From an uncultured Bacteroidales bacterium (GTDB lineage Bacteria; Bacteroidota; Bacteroidia; Bacteroidales; Muribaculaceae), in contig CASBHZ010000009.1 in the NCBI GenBank assembly GCA_949123685.1, positions 1 to 58,645 of the forward strand: a stretch of 58,645 nt of DNA, in the 5' to 3' direction. The notes beneath the pieces are model-generated. The model was given only the letters and a program-made list of their open reading frames with translations, searched no databases and was not told the DNA's origin. Position 1 is the stretch's first letter, and each line of letters opens with the position of its first letter. A program made the position numbers and the translations under genes. Below, piece after piece: positions 26,135 through 35,063 of the stretch.

Positions 26135-26729
26135 ATAGCACCGGATTTGTAGCCGGATCATTGTAGAGTTTCATCTGCCTGTATACCTTCATGTATTTCC
26201 TTCCGGCTTCGATGTCTTCAATAAGAGTGTCGATAGCCGTTGTCAGGTCTTTTCTCTGTTCTAAAAGCACGGCAAGTTTTGCGCGACTTTTGGCAAGATG
26301 CTCTTCAGAGGCGTCGGTGCGATCTGCCTGCTCTCTCATGTGCCATATCTTCAATGCGAGGATAGAGAGACGGTCGAGTGCCCATGCCGGAGATTCGGTG
26401 TTGATAGTTGCTTCCGGAAGCGGTTTTACATCCTCGTAGAGGTCGCGAAACCAAGTGTCTATGTCTTCTACCATATCGGTACGCACCTGGTTGGAGCGAT
26501 CGATGCGGCGTTTGAGTTCAAGTGCTTCGCGCGGGTCGATATCCGGGTCGCGGATTATGTCTTCAAGATGCCATTGCACGGCATCCACCCAGTTCTTGTT
26601 ATAAAATATGGCTTCAAGGGAACCTTCCTCGAAAGGGTTCACGCAAGGAGCGTCAACATTATCGGTCTTGTGATAGGTTGCCACGCTGAGGTCAAACACC
26701 TTGTTGGCTATTTCTGCGTTATTCTTCAT
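26118..26729 (-). CDS. DUF4254 protein
   Basis: 203 aa, soluble, largely helical and rich in charged residues (WHLEDIIRDPDIDPREALEL, RIDRSNQVRTDMVEDID, YMKVYRQMKLYNDP). It matches the Bacteroidota-specific DUF4254 family, of unknown function. Members commonly sit next to GT9 glycosyltransferases, as here, so a role in surface glycan synthesis is likely but only inferred. It has no signal peptide. Its promoter is probably at 26773-26780. Confidence 0.85.
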   Translation of the reverse strand: MKNNAEIANKVFDLSVATYHKTDNVDAPCVNPFEEGSLEAIFYNKNWVDAVQWHLEDIIRDPDIDPREALELKRRIDRSNQVRTDMVEDIDTWFRDLYEDVKPLPEATINTESPAWALDRLSILALKIWHMREQADRTDASEEHLAKSRAKLAVLLEQRKDLTTAIDTLIEDIEAGRKYMKVYRQMKLYNDPATNPVLYAKKK

Positions 26730-26772
26730 CGGTATTTCACTTTTTTAGTTCCCCAAATAGGTTATCAGTCCC

Positions 26773-26780
26773 CAAAAATA
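26773..26780 (-). promoter_or_regulatory. Candidate -7 box for DUF4254-GT9
   Basis: TATTTTTG on the minus strand, about 45 nt before the DUF4254 ATG. No clear -33 TTTG is present at 19-21 bp. Confidence 0.4.
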
Positions 26781-26836
26781 GGAAAAAAAACGGAAATATA
26801 AAACATCCTTGCCGCTTACTTGTCAAAAATATGTGT

Positions 26837-27805
26837 TTAAGGAGCGGGGGAGAGCCGTATGGAGTAAACTTCTTCGATGGCGCGGAGCGCGAGGGTGAGG
26901 TTGCCGGTTGGCAGCGTGCCGGAGAAACGCAGATGCGAGAAGTCCTTTCCGGAAAGAGAATCGGGGACTTGTATCTTTTCCAGGCGGCATCCATAATGCT
27001 TTTCAAGGAATTGAATCACCTTGTCAAGAGGTTCGCTTTCAAAACGTATTTCACCTGAATACCATGCAGTGAGGTTTTCATTCTCGTCCGGGCGAGTGAT
27101 GCTGAAGGTACCGGTGGTGTTACTGAACACCGCTTTTTCTCCAGGTTTCACCATTATCTTGTCACCGGTAATTACTGAATGCATTTCCACACCGCCGGCA
27201 ACAAGATAGAGGACAGAGAGATCATCGCCTGCATCTGTGGTGAAATTAAATTCCGTTCCCACTACCTTCACTTCAAGGTTTGGAGTGTGAATGATGAAAG
27301 GGTGGCGCTTATCATGGCTGATGTTGAAATATGCCTCTCCCGAGAATGTTATGTCACGATTTCCAGAGTCAAAATCACGAACGCTGTAGGTAAGTTGCGA
27401 TGCGCTGTTTAGCTTTATCAGTGAGCCGTCGGGAAGTCCGACAGATGCCATTTCCTCGACAGCTGTCGTAACTGACATAGGTTTTTGCATGTTTTTGTCG
27501 AATCCGTTGTATATAAGTATGGCTACGCCCACAATGATGAGTGTTGTCACGCTTGCCGCCGCCATCATCAACAGACTTCGTCTCCGTGCTGATCTTTTTT
27601 GTGTCATTATGTTATGTATAGATTCAAGAACATGTTGTTTCTTATCCGGATCATCTGCAATTTCTTCTGAGAAGAAATTGTTCCAGTCCGATTCGAGTGC
27701 CGCCTCAACTTCTGTTGCCGACATCTTTGAAAGTTCATGCAGCAACAGCTCCAGTTCTTCCGGACTGAGATTGTCGTGACGGTATTTTTCTATAAGTCTT
27801 TTCAT
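26837..27805 (-). CDS. FecR-family anti-sigma factor
   Basis: 322 aa. The N-terminal cytoplasmic part (MKRLIEKYRHDNLSPEELEL) binds the sigma factor; one TM segment (about 76-102; LLMMAAASVTTLIIVGVAILIY) follows, then a periplasmic FecR domain (TAVEEMASVGLPDGSLIKLN, FSGEAYFNISHDKRHPFIIH, GTEFNFTT) and a DUF4974 C-terminal domain (EIRFESEPLDKVIQFLEKHY). It transmits a signal from an STN-bearing SusC to the ECF sigma factor encoded 39 bp upstream. The matching receptor is the STN-containing SusC at 30027. Confidence 0.93.
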   Translation of the reverse strand: MKRLIEKYRHDNLSPEELELLLHELSKMSATEVEAALESDWNNFFSEEIADDPDKKQHVLESIHNIMTQKRSARRRSLLMMAAASVTTLIIVGVAILIYNGFDKNMQKPMSVTTAVEEMASVGLPDGSLIKLNSASQLTYSVRDFDSGNRDITFSGEAYFNISHDKRHPFIIHTPNLEVKVVGTEFNFTTDAGDDLSVLYLVAGGVEMHSVITGDKIMVKPGEKAVFSNTTGTFSITRPDENENLTAWYSGEIRFESEPLDKVIQFLEKHYGCRLEKIQVPDSLSGKDFSHLRFSGTLPTGNLTLALRAIEEVYSIRLSPAP

Positions 27806-27844
27806 AACATTGGTAATTCTTATCGTTTTAATGAGAGTATTTGC

Positions 27845-28447
27845 TTATGCTTGCAATATATCTTTTAAAATTTCTGAGGCAGAGGAAATTATCAGAACAT
27901 ATTTGGCTTCACCGAGAAAATCGCGGAGGAACTTGATTCCCATTACAAGACGGTTTTTCACCGTTTGCTCGCTCAGACCGAGAGCTGCCGCTATTTCCTT
28001 GTTCGACATTGTCTTGAACCTGCTCATCTCCACGATCTTCCTCTGCGATTCCGGCATCTTTGAAAGGCATTCCCGTATCTTGCGCAGAAATTCTTCGTAT
28101 TCGATATCGGGCTGGGGTCCATATTCGATACTGTTGTTGTATCTTACATAGTTTTGGTAGGTGATGGAGTTCGCGGTCTCCCTATATGCTGAGACGAGAT
28201 GGTTGCGGGCGATTCTGAACAGATAGGGGCTGATGCACTTCTCTGTCTTTATTGATTGCCGGGTCTCCCAAAGTTTCAGAAATACATCCTGGGTTATATC
28301 GGTAGCTTTTTGCTCTGACTTGGAAATCTGCAGGCAATAAGCGTAGACTTTATTGAAATAAAGTTCGTATAGGGCATCAAAAGCTTCAACGGAGCCCCTT
28401 CTGAGTTCCTTGATAAGAATCGTCTCATTTTTATTTGTTGCCTTCAT
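27845..28447 (-). CDS. ECF RNA polymerase sigma factor
   Basis: 200 aa. Region 2 is FDALYELYFNKVYAYCLQISKSEQ...DITQDVFLKLWETR (about 20-75) and region 4 is MSNKEIAAALGLSEQTVKNRLVMGIKFLRDFL (about 150-182). It belongs to the Bacteroidota sigma/FecR group that controls glycan loci. Transcribed divergently from the lipoprotein-SusC-SusD operon it is expected to activate. The -7 box TAAATTTG at 28458-28465 would start transcription only a few nt before the ATG. Confidence 0.94.
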   Translation of the reverse strand: MKATNKNETILIKELRRGSVEAFDALYELYFNKVYAYCLQISKSEQKATDITQDVFLKLWETRQSIKTEKCISPYLFRIARNHLVSAYRETANSITYQNYVRYNNSIEYGPQPDIEYEEFLRKIRECLSKMPESQRKIVEMSRFKTMSNKEIAAALGLSEQTVKNRLVMGIKFLRDFLGEAKYVLIISSASEILKDILQA

Positions 28448-28457
28448 AACCGAAGTG

Positions 28458-28465
28458 CAAATTTA
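28458..28465 (-). promoter_or_regulatory. -7 box for the ECF sigma/FecR operon
   Basis: TAAATTTG on the minus strand, ending 10 bp before the ATG at 28447, so the mRNA would be almost leaderless. No good -33 TTTG is seen. Confidence 0.5.
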
Positions 28466-28629
28466 TGTAAAAATATAGGAACATTCGCGTGAAAACCGAG
28501 AAAATCAGCCTTATGTTATACAACATGAAAATTACGCGGTACAATTCCCGATAAGCACGTCTGTATTACATATGCAGGTGGTAATTCACCACGGTTTTAA
28601 ATAGCTTCTAAAACATCTTTTGATCAACC

Positions 28630-29991
28630 ATGAAACGAAAACTATTCATCCATACAGTTACCAAGATGGCAATTGCATGTAGTCTTGTGGGTTGCGGCAG
28701 CAGTCTTGACAAGCAGGATCCACCGGTATCCCCACCCGGGGAGCTTCAGGAAGAACTATTCCCCGCCAAGGTGGGAGAGGCTCTTCCCGCATGGATCCCC
28801 GGCACCCTCGATATCCACACCATCAGCACCGGACGTGGAGAATGTTCTTTCTTCATCCTTCCGGATGGCACATCGATGATAATAGATGCCGCCGGGTCGC
28901 TGATCACATACGATGTGGTGGCAAAAGATCCCGATGTTTCCGCCGACCCTCTGCCGCCGCGTCCTTCAATAAATGTATCATCTGCCACAGCGATCGCGGA
29001 TTATGTGAAACATTTCAATCCCAACGGTAAGGCAGTGGATTATTGGCTATGCTCTCATTTCGATACGGACCATATGGGGAATTTCCCTGAAACGTATGCA
29101 GCTATCTGCCCCGTGTCGGCATCCGTGAAGAAACATCCCGAGGGAGACTTCTATCTGAATGGTGTCAACGAACTGGGAACGCTCCTTGATTTCAAGAAAA
29201 TAATCGACAGAGGATATACATTCCCAATCGACCGCTCGGAAGAGAAAAGGTTTAAGGATTATATCCGTTTTTTGGAATGGACGCATAGCTCGAAAGGATC
29301 TGTTTATGAAACCGCAGAGGTAGGGCATACTGATCAATTAAAACTGAATCATGAGCCATCCGGTTATCCGGATTTCAGCATCCGGATCTTGTGTGGAAGC
29401 GGCTACTATTGGAGCGGAAGCGGACAGACCTCACGTTTTAATCTGCCGATAAAGGAAGACGGTTCTCCGGATGTAGATGCCATAAAGATGGTGAGTCCGA
29501 AAGAGAACATCTATTCGATAGCCATTATGCTCAAATGGGGCTTGTTCGATATGTTTTCCGGAGGCGACCTGCAATACAACAACCGGGAAATCCGTTCGTG
29601 GCTGGATGCCGAGTCTCCATTATGCAAACTTGTCGGGAATGTGGAGGTGATGAAAGCCAATCACCATGGCAATAATAATGCCAACAGTCCGGAGTTGCTT
29701 GATTGTCTGCAGCCACAGACACTTCTTGTGAACACATGGCGCGATGGTCAGCCGAAACCCGGTGCGATAAAGGATATAGTCTCTACATGTCCTAATATCA
29801 ATATCTTCACCACGGGTGTCTCGGAAGGACAGCGATCGAAATTGTCAGCATATAATAACCGTTTCAAATCCTGGGATGGTCATGTGGTGGTTCGCGTTGC
29901 AGCCGACGGACAATATAAAGTTTTCGTTCTTGACGATATGAATCAAACCTATAAGATTAAATCAATCCATGGCGCCTACCGTAGTAGATAA
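28630..29991 (+). CDS. Metallo-beta-lactamase-fold lipoprotein (ComEC-hydrolase-like)
   Basis: 453 aa. Lipoprotein signal with cleavage before Cys in SLVGCGSSLDKQ. The core is a metallo-beta-lactamase fold: RGECSFFILPDGTSMIIDAAG near residue 77, metal motif HFDTDH (143-148), FSGGDLQYNN near 315 and KANHHGNNNANSPELL near 340, then a predicted C-terminal strand. It resembles the hydrolase domain of ComEC/Rec2-like proteins, which bind metal and cut phosphodiesters, but it has no membrane channel. Position as first gene before SusC/SusD, divergent from the sigma factor, suggests it acts on the imported glycan or a phosphate/sulfate substituent (inference). Confidence 0.82.
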   Translation: MKRKLFIHTVTKMAIACSLVGCGSSLDKQDPPVSPPGELQEELFPAKVGEALPAWIPGTLDIHTISTGRGECSFFILPDGTSMIIDAAGSLITYDVVAKDPDVSADPLPPRPSINVSSATAIADYVKHFNPNGKAVDYWLCSHFDTDHMGNFPETYAAICPVSASVKKHPEGDFYLNGVNELGTLLDFKKIIDRGYTFPIDRSEEKRFKDYIRFLEWTHSSKGSVYETAEVGHTDQLKLNHEPSGYPDFSIRILCGSGYYWSGSGQTSRFNLPIKEDGSPDVDAIKMVSPKENIYSIAIMLKWGLFDMFSGGDLQYNNREIRSWLDAESPLCKLVGNVEVMKANHHGNNNANSPELLDCLQPQTLLVNTWRDGQPKPGAIKDIVSTCPNINIFTTGVSEGQRSKLSAYNNRFKSWDGHVVVRVAADGQYKVFVLDDMNQTYKIKSIHGAYRSR

Positions 29992-30026
29992 GTAAGTGAT
30001 TCCATAACCATTATAAACTAAAATTA

Positions 30027-33000
30027 ATGAACAGACCTAACAAGAAAATGCGTTTTTCAATGCTTATGATAGCGTTGATGATTGCTGTTCCGGGCTGGAC
30101 TCAGAATGCCAAGGTGACTTTATCGATGCAACCCACATCATTGAAAAGTCTATTCGCGGCAATAGAGAGTCAGACAGACTATCGTTTTTCCTATGACAGC
30201 GAGATAGGGAAACGGAAGATATCAAATCGTGTAAATAAATCGAAGACACCTGTCTCTGCAATCCTAAAGGAGGTTTTGCCCGGAATGGGTCTTGAATATT
30301 CGATGCTTTCGGATAAGGTTATAACTATCTCGAAGAAAAAAGAGAAGGTGGAGACCGCTGCGGGGCATAGCCATGCCATGAAAATAAACGGAAAGGTTAC
30401 GGACGGGAGTGGAGAGCCGCTTACCGGAGCTACCGTGTCGGTGGAAGGCACACGCATGGCAGCAGTAGCGGACTTAGAGGGAAATTTTTCAATACAAGCT
30501 GCACCGGGGCAGACTCTTAAAGTCTCGCTTGTCGGCATGTCGCCGGTGAAGGTCAAGGTTAAGCCGGGGCAGACAGATTATCAGGTAGTGATGAAAGGTG
30601 AAGACCTCACGCTTGATCAGCTGGTGGTTGTAGGCTACGGCACGATGCAGAAGAAACGCGTGACATCTTCAATAACTTCAATATCGGGTGATGACCTTAT
30701 GGCGGGCGTTGGAGGCTCTACCATTGCCACCGCCCTTCAGGGTAAAGTGTCGGGACTAACTATCAGTGGCAACTCCTCGCCGAATGCCTCCAACGGCTAT
30801 CAGTTGCGTGGCGTTTCATCTGTGAAGGGGGGAACCTCTCCTCTTGTAGTTATCGACGGTATTCCCGGTGGAGACTTGCGTGCCATTAATCAGGAAGATG
30901 TGGAGAGCATAGATGTACTTAAAGATGCTTCGGCAGGTGCCATTTATGGTACGCGAGCTTCCGCCGGAGTGATCCTTGTCACCACTAAAAAAGCAAAAGA
31001 AGGTAAGGCAACGGTGACATACAACGGAGAGTTTTCAGTAGAAAGTGTCCGTAAGCGTCTTGATATGCTGACCCCTCAGGAATATCTTGATTACGGCAGG
31101 GGAGAAGACTTCGGTTCGCGAACCGACTGGTATGACCTGATGTGTCGCGATACTCCCTTCTCCCAACGTCACTCCGTAACCATGACAGGTGGAACCAAAG
31201 CGTTGTCGCTTTATTCGTCACTATCATATTCAAATCAGCAGGGCATAGTGATAGGCGATGGCAGGAAAGATTATTCCGCCCGTCTTAACGGTCGCTATTC
31301 GCTCTGGAATAACCGCCTTGAAATAGGTTTGCGAATGCAGTATCGCGAGGCTCACAGGGATCAGCGCAACACGGCTAATGATGTGGAGAACACGATTGCG
31401 CTCAATCCAACTATTCCTGTGATGGATCCTGATAATCCTACTCATTACAATGTCAATAAATCCGGTCTCGGTTCTGATTTCTATAACCCTGTTGCCAATA
31501 TCATGGATCAGGAATATAAGGGAACCGACCAGTGGTTTATGGGAGACTTTAATCTTAAGTTCACCATTCTTCCTGGTTTCACGGCTAATGCATCGGTAGG
31601 CGTTGATCGTCGCCAATGGACGAGGACTATATATTACAATCAGTTTCACCGCAAGAGCGTAGACTCCGGCAAACTCGGAGAGGCGACACACGGCTATCAG
31701 AAAAGTATAAACACGAACTGGGAGGGCTATCTTGCCTACACTAAAGAATTTGGTGACGTGCATCATTTCGATGCAGTGGCGGGATGGAGCTATTTCAGCG
31801 AGGCAGGTCAGGAGAGTTTCAGCATGACTAACAGGGATTTTACGGTTGACGGTATCGGTCCTTGGGACATGAGTGCCGGAAAAGACCTTAGTATGGGTCT
31901 GGCAGGGATGTCCTCGTCAAAAAATCCTACGGAGCATCTTCTTTCCTGGTATGGCAGGGCAAACTATTCATATGATGACCGTTATATCGCAATGGTCAGC
32001 TATCGAAGGGAAGGCAGTTCAAAATTCGGGAAGAACCATCGCTGGGGTAATTTCTGGTCAGTGTCAGCGGGCTGGCGTATCAACCGCGAGGCATGGCTGC
32101 GCGATGTTGAATGGCTTGACGAGCTTAAACTGCGTGCCGGTTACGGAGTTACCGGTAATGACAATTTTTCGGCAGGGTATACCACCTACACATATACGAG
32201 CGACGGCATGTATCCCACACCGGGTGGAATGAGCTGGGGTCCCGCCTATAAATCGGCGCGCAATGCCAATCCCGACCTTAAATGGGAAGAGAAGAAAGAG
32301 TTTAACGTCGGCATTGATTTCGGCTTTTTCAATAATAGACTTACGGGTAAGTTCGATTGGTTCTCTCGCCGTGTTGACGACATGCTCTTTGCCGTTACAG
32401 CCCCGGCACCTCCGATGACTGCCAAAACCATTATGAAAAATGTAGGTTCCCTGTCGAATACAGGATGGGAATTTGAATTGACCGGACGTATATTCCGCAC
32501 TTCCGATTTTGATTGGGACGCTACGGTACGCTTTGCCCATAACACCTCTAAAATCAAGAACCTTGGAGAAGAAAGTTCGCAGATACTTTCCGACGGACTT
32601 CCCCAGAGCATGGGTAACACACATAAGCTCGTGAACAACCAGACCATAGGACAGTTCTGGCTTTTCAAGAACGCCGGCGTGGATGAGAACGGAGAGTGGC
32701 TGATATATGACAAGAATGGAGAGATAGTGCCCGCAAAAGGGAATGACAAGATCGATAATAAATATTATGTAGGCAATGGCGTGCCTAAGCTGACATTCTC
32801 GATGGATCATGTGTTCCGTTATCGCGATTTCGATCTCGGGATCAATTGCAGGAGCTATATCGACTATGATGTCTATGATACCGTGAATCTGTATTACGGA
32901 CTTCAGAACCAGCAGGGAGTCAATGTGCTTCGTTCGGCATATGAGGAGAACAATCATATAAAGGGGAACCGTATCACTTGCGATTATTTCCTTTCAGACG

Positions 33001-33248
33001 CATCTTTCTTCAAGATTGACGCAATATCGCTGGGATATACGCTGAACCTTTCCAAATGGCAGAAATATGTGAAGAGCCTGCGGGTGTATGTCACGGCAAG
33101 GGATGTCGCAACATTCTCTAAATTCAAGGGCTATAATCCCGAACAGAGTGTTAATGGCTTGTTCCCAAGTGTGCTTGAGGTGAGGAATAAATCCTCGATG
33201 TATCCTCAGACTATACATTGGACATTCGGGGTGCAGGTGAAGTTTTAA
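30027..33248 (+). CDS. SusC-like TonB-dependent transporter with STN domain (second PUL)
   Basis: 1073 aa. After the signal peptide (ending VPGWTQ) comes an STN domain (about 30-105; SLKSLFAAIESQTDYRFSYD, VLPGMGLEYSMLSDKVITI), a CarboxypepD_reg-like domain (about 113-190; INGKVTDGSGEPLTGATVS), the plug entry LVVVGYGTMQKKRVTSSIT (about 199) and a barrel ending WTFGVQVKF. The STN domain signals substrate uptake to the periplasmic part of FecR, matching the sigma/FecR pair at 26837-28447. It imports an oligosaccharide that likely carries alpha-galactose, given the GH27 enzyme two genes on. Confidence 0.95.
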   Translation: MNRPNKKMRFSMLMIALMIAVPGWTQNAKVTLSMQPTSLKSLFAAIESQTDYRFSYDSEIGKRKISNRVNKSKTPVSAILKEVLPGMGLEYSMLSDKVITISKKKEKVETAAGHSHAMKINGKVTDGSGEPLTGATVSVEGTRMAAVADLEGNFSIQAAPGQTLKVSLVGMSPVKVKVKPGQTDYQVVMKGEDLTLDQLVVVGYGTMQKKRVTSSITSISGDDLMAGVGGSTIATALQGKVSGLTISGNSSPNASNGYQLRGVSSVKGGTSPLVVIDGIPGGDLRAINQEDVESIDVLKDASAGAIYGTRASAGVILVTTKKAKEGKATVTYNGEFSVESVRKRLDMLTPQEYLDYGRGEDFGSRTDWYDLMCRDTPFSQRHSVTMTGGTKALSLYSSLSYSNQQGIVIGDGRKDYSARLNGRYSLWNNRLEIGLRMQYREAHRDQRNTANDVENTIALNPTIPVMDPDNPTHYNVNKSGLGSDFYNPVANIMDQEYKGTDQWFMGDFNLKFTILPGFTANASVGVDRRQWTRTIYYNQFHRKSVDSGKLGEATHGYQKSINTNWEGYLAYTKEFGDVHHFDAVAGWSYFSEAGQESFSMTNRDFTVDGIGPWDMSAGKDLSMGLAGMSSSKNPTEHLLSWYGRANYSYDDRYIAMVSYRREGSSKFGKNHRWGNFWSVSAGWRINREAWLRDVEWLDELKLRAGYGVTGNDNFSAGYTTYTYTSDGMYPTPGGMSWGPAYKSARNANPDLKWEEKKEFNVGIDFGFFNNRLTGKFDWFSRRVDDMLFAVTAPAPPMTAKTIMKNVGSLSNTGWEFELTGRIFRTSDFDWDATVRFAHNTSKIKNLGEESSQILSDGLPQSMGNTHKLVNNQTIGQFWLFKNAGVDENGEWLIYDKNGEIVPAKGNDKIDNKYYVGNGVPKLTFSMDHVFRYRDFDLGINCRSYIDYDVYDTVNLYYGLQNQQGVNVLRSAYEENNHIKGNRITCDYFLSDASFFKIDAISLGYTLNLSKWQKYVKSLRVYVTARDVATFSKFKGYNPEQSVNGLFPSVLEVRNKSSMYPQTIHWTFGVQVKF

Positions 33249-33267
33249 ACTACTTAGTGATATTGAT

Positions 33268-34923
33268 ATGATAAGAAATAAATTCAAATATTTGATTTCG
33301 GGAATTGTGTGTGCCGTTGCTCTCGGCGGTTGCAGCCTTGACGAAAAATTCTATTCCGAGGCAAATCCTGACACATTCTATACCAGCAAGGAAAGCGTAT
33401 ATTCCGTTTTGAGAAACCCTTTCCGCCATTGGCATTATATGTATAATCAGCGTGTCTATTGGCTTTTGCAGGAAGTCACCACCGACGAGATGTGTTGTCC
33501 GGCACGTGCCGCTGACTTTTACGATAACGGAGACTGGGTGAGACTTCACGGGCACACATGGAGCACGGAAGACGGCAAGGTGAAGAACACGTATAACCAG
33601 ATGAACTATATAGTGTCGCACGCGCTTGTCTCGATCGAAGGGCTTTCTGGGGTGGATTATCCTTCGCTTGGTCTCACCGAGCAGGACAAGGCTGACCATC
33701 TCAATCAGCTCAACACCCTTGTGGCTTATGCCTATATGCGATCTCTTGATCTCTTCGGAGGACTTCCCATCTATACCAGTCCCAATGACAAACCGAAAAA
33801 GCGCAACACCCGCAAAGAGAATTTCGATTATATCGAGAACACATTGAAAGCGGCAATACCCAATCTGCACAGGCGCGAATCGCTTTCGGAATATCAGGAC
33901 GGCTATATCACTATGGGAGCCGGTGCTATGCTCCTCGCGCAGCTGTATCTCAATGCGGAGGCATTTATCGGTGAAGACAGATATGCTGATGCGGAGGTTA
34001 TATTACAGGATATATACGATGGTAAATATGGTGTATATCAGCTTGATCCCACATGGTATGGACCACATTGTTTCACCAATCATGAATCACCCGAAGCGAT
34101 GTGGTATATACCTTCGGAAACTTCAAAGGAGGAGTTTAAGGGGTGTAACACGCGTATGTATCCCTATAATGCGAAAAATTATTTCGATTGCGGTTCCCTC
34201 GGCAAATGTTACAACGGTTTCCAGCTCGCTCCCTCGCTTGAGAAGGAGGGTGTTCCCTACACCACCAAGATGGGACGTCCTTTTGCAAAATTCCATGACA
34301 AGGATCTGCGCAAGAAGCCGTATGTATATAACGGAGACGGGAAATATGAAGGTATGTTCCTGATGGGGCTGCTGAAAAATCCGCATACCGGTAAAGTGGT
34401 TAAGGGCACCAAGCTCAAGAACGGGAAACAGATAGTATTGGTGGATTATGTCAATATCACCGGAGAAAAAAGCGATATGCTTGCCGGTGATGAAAACTCA
34501 GGAATCAGGATAGTCAAGATGCCCGTCCCCAACGACAAGGATGTGTTATTGATCTATAATCCTGATTTCCCAGTGTTGCGTTTCACGGAGGTGGTTTATA
34601 ATCTTGCGGAATGCCGTTTCCATCGCGGCGACAAGGAAGGTGCCGCACAACTTATTAACTCTGTGCGCAAACGAAACTTCGAGAACGGGACAGATCCGGA
34701 TCCTGTCACTCCTGCCAATCTTGACATATATCGTCTTGCGGACGAATACATGATAGAATTTATCGGAGAGGCGCATCGCCGCACCGACCTGGTGCGGTGG
34801 GGGTTGTTCACCACGGAGCCGTGGTGGGATAAGGAACCTACTCCTGATACGCGCAATGTGTTCTGCATACCTTCGGAGGCTATTTATGCCAATCCCCTTT
34901 TGGAGCAGAATCCGGGATATTGA
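33268..34923 (+). CDS. SusD/RagB-family lipoprotein (second PUL)
   Basis: 551 aa. Lipobox ALGGC followed by SLDEKFYSEANPDTFYTSKE, with acidic residues fitting surface export. SusD landmarks: LNTLVAYAYMRSLDLFGGLP near residue 155, LRFTEVVYNLAECRFHRGD near 435 and the C-terminal EAHRRTDLVRWGLF and IYANPLLEQNPGY. It follows its SusC partner by 19 bp and forms the lid over the barrel. A microsatellite of TAATAATAA type follows the stop. Confidence 0.94.
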   Translation: MIRNKFKYLISGIVCAVALGGCSLDEKFYSEANPDTFYTSKESVYSVLRNPFRHWHYMYNQRVYWLLQEVTTDEMCCPARAADFYDNGDWVRLHGHTWSTEDGKVKNTYNQMNYIVSHALVSIEGLSGVDYPSLGLTEQDKADHLNQLNTLVAYAYMRSLDLFGGLPIYTSPNDKPKKRNTRKENFDYIENTLKAAIPNLHRRESLSEYQDGYITMGAGAMLLAQLYLNAEAFIGEDRYADAEVILQDIYDGKYGVYQLDPTWYGPHCFTNHESPEAMWYIPSETSKEEFKGCNTRMYPYNAKNYFDCGSLGKCYNGFQLAPSLEKEGVPYTTKMGRPFAKFHDKDLRKKPYVYNGDGKYEGMFLMGLLKNPHTGKVVKGTKLKNGKQIVLVDYVNITGEKSDMLAGDENSGIRIVKMPVPNDKDVLLIYNPDFPVLRFTEVVYNLAECRFHRGDKEGAAQLINSVRKRNFENGTDPDPVTPANLDIYRLADEYMIEFIGEAHRRTDLVRWGLFTTEPWWDKEPTPDTRNVFCIPSEAIYANPLLEQNPGY

Positions 34924-34925
34924 GA

Positions 34926-34961
34926 AGATTAATAATAATAATAGATTAATAATAATAATAT
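34926..34961 (+). repeat. AT microsatellite, two 17-bp copies
   Basis: AGATTAATAATAATAAT occurs twice in tandem (period 17) right after the SusD stop. It is probably neutral, or a low-stability spacer before the GH27 promoter. Confidence 0.55.
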
Positions 34962-35004
34962 AGGTAGAATTAGAATATAGTATTAGTTTCTAATGTTGGT
35001 GGAG

Positions 35005-35050
35005 TTGTCGGTTTATGTGGATTTGTGTAAATTTGCACATAGACCGACAA
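35005..35050 (+). promoter_or_regulatory. GH27 promoter embedded in a 15-bp inverted repeat
   Basis: The arms TTGTCGGTTTATGTG (35005-35019) and CACATAGACCGACAA (35036-35050) pair at 14 of 15 positions. The -7 box TAAATTTG lies at 35028-35035 between them, and the -33 TTG at 35005-35007 is 20 bp upstream inside the left arm. Because transcription starts near 35042, the left arm is not transcribed, so this is a DNA operator rather than an RNA hairpin. Confidence 0.68.
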
Positions 35051-35063
35051 TTCATAACACAAA

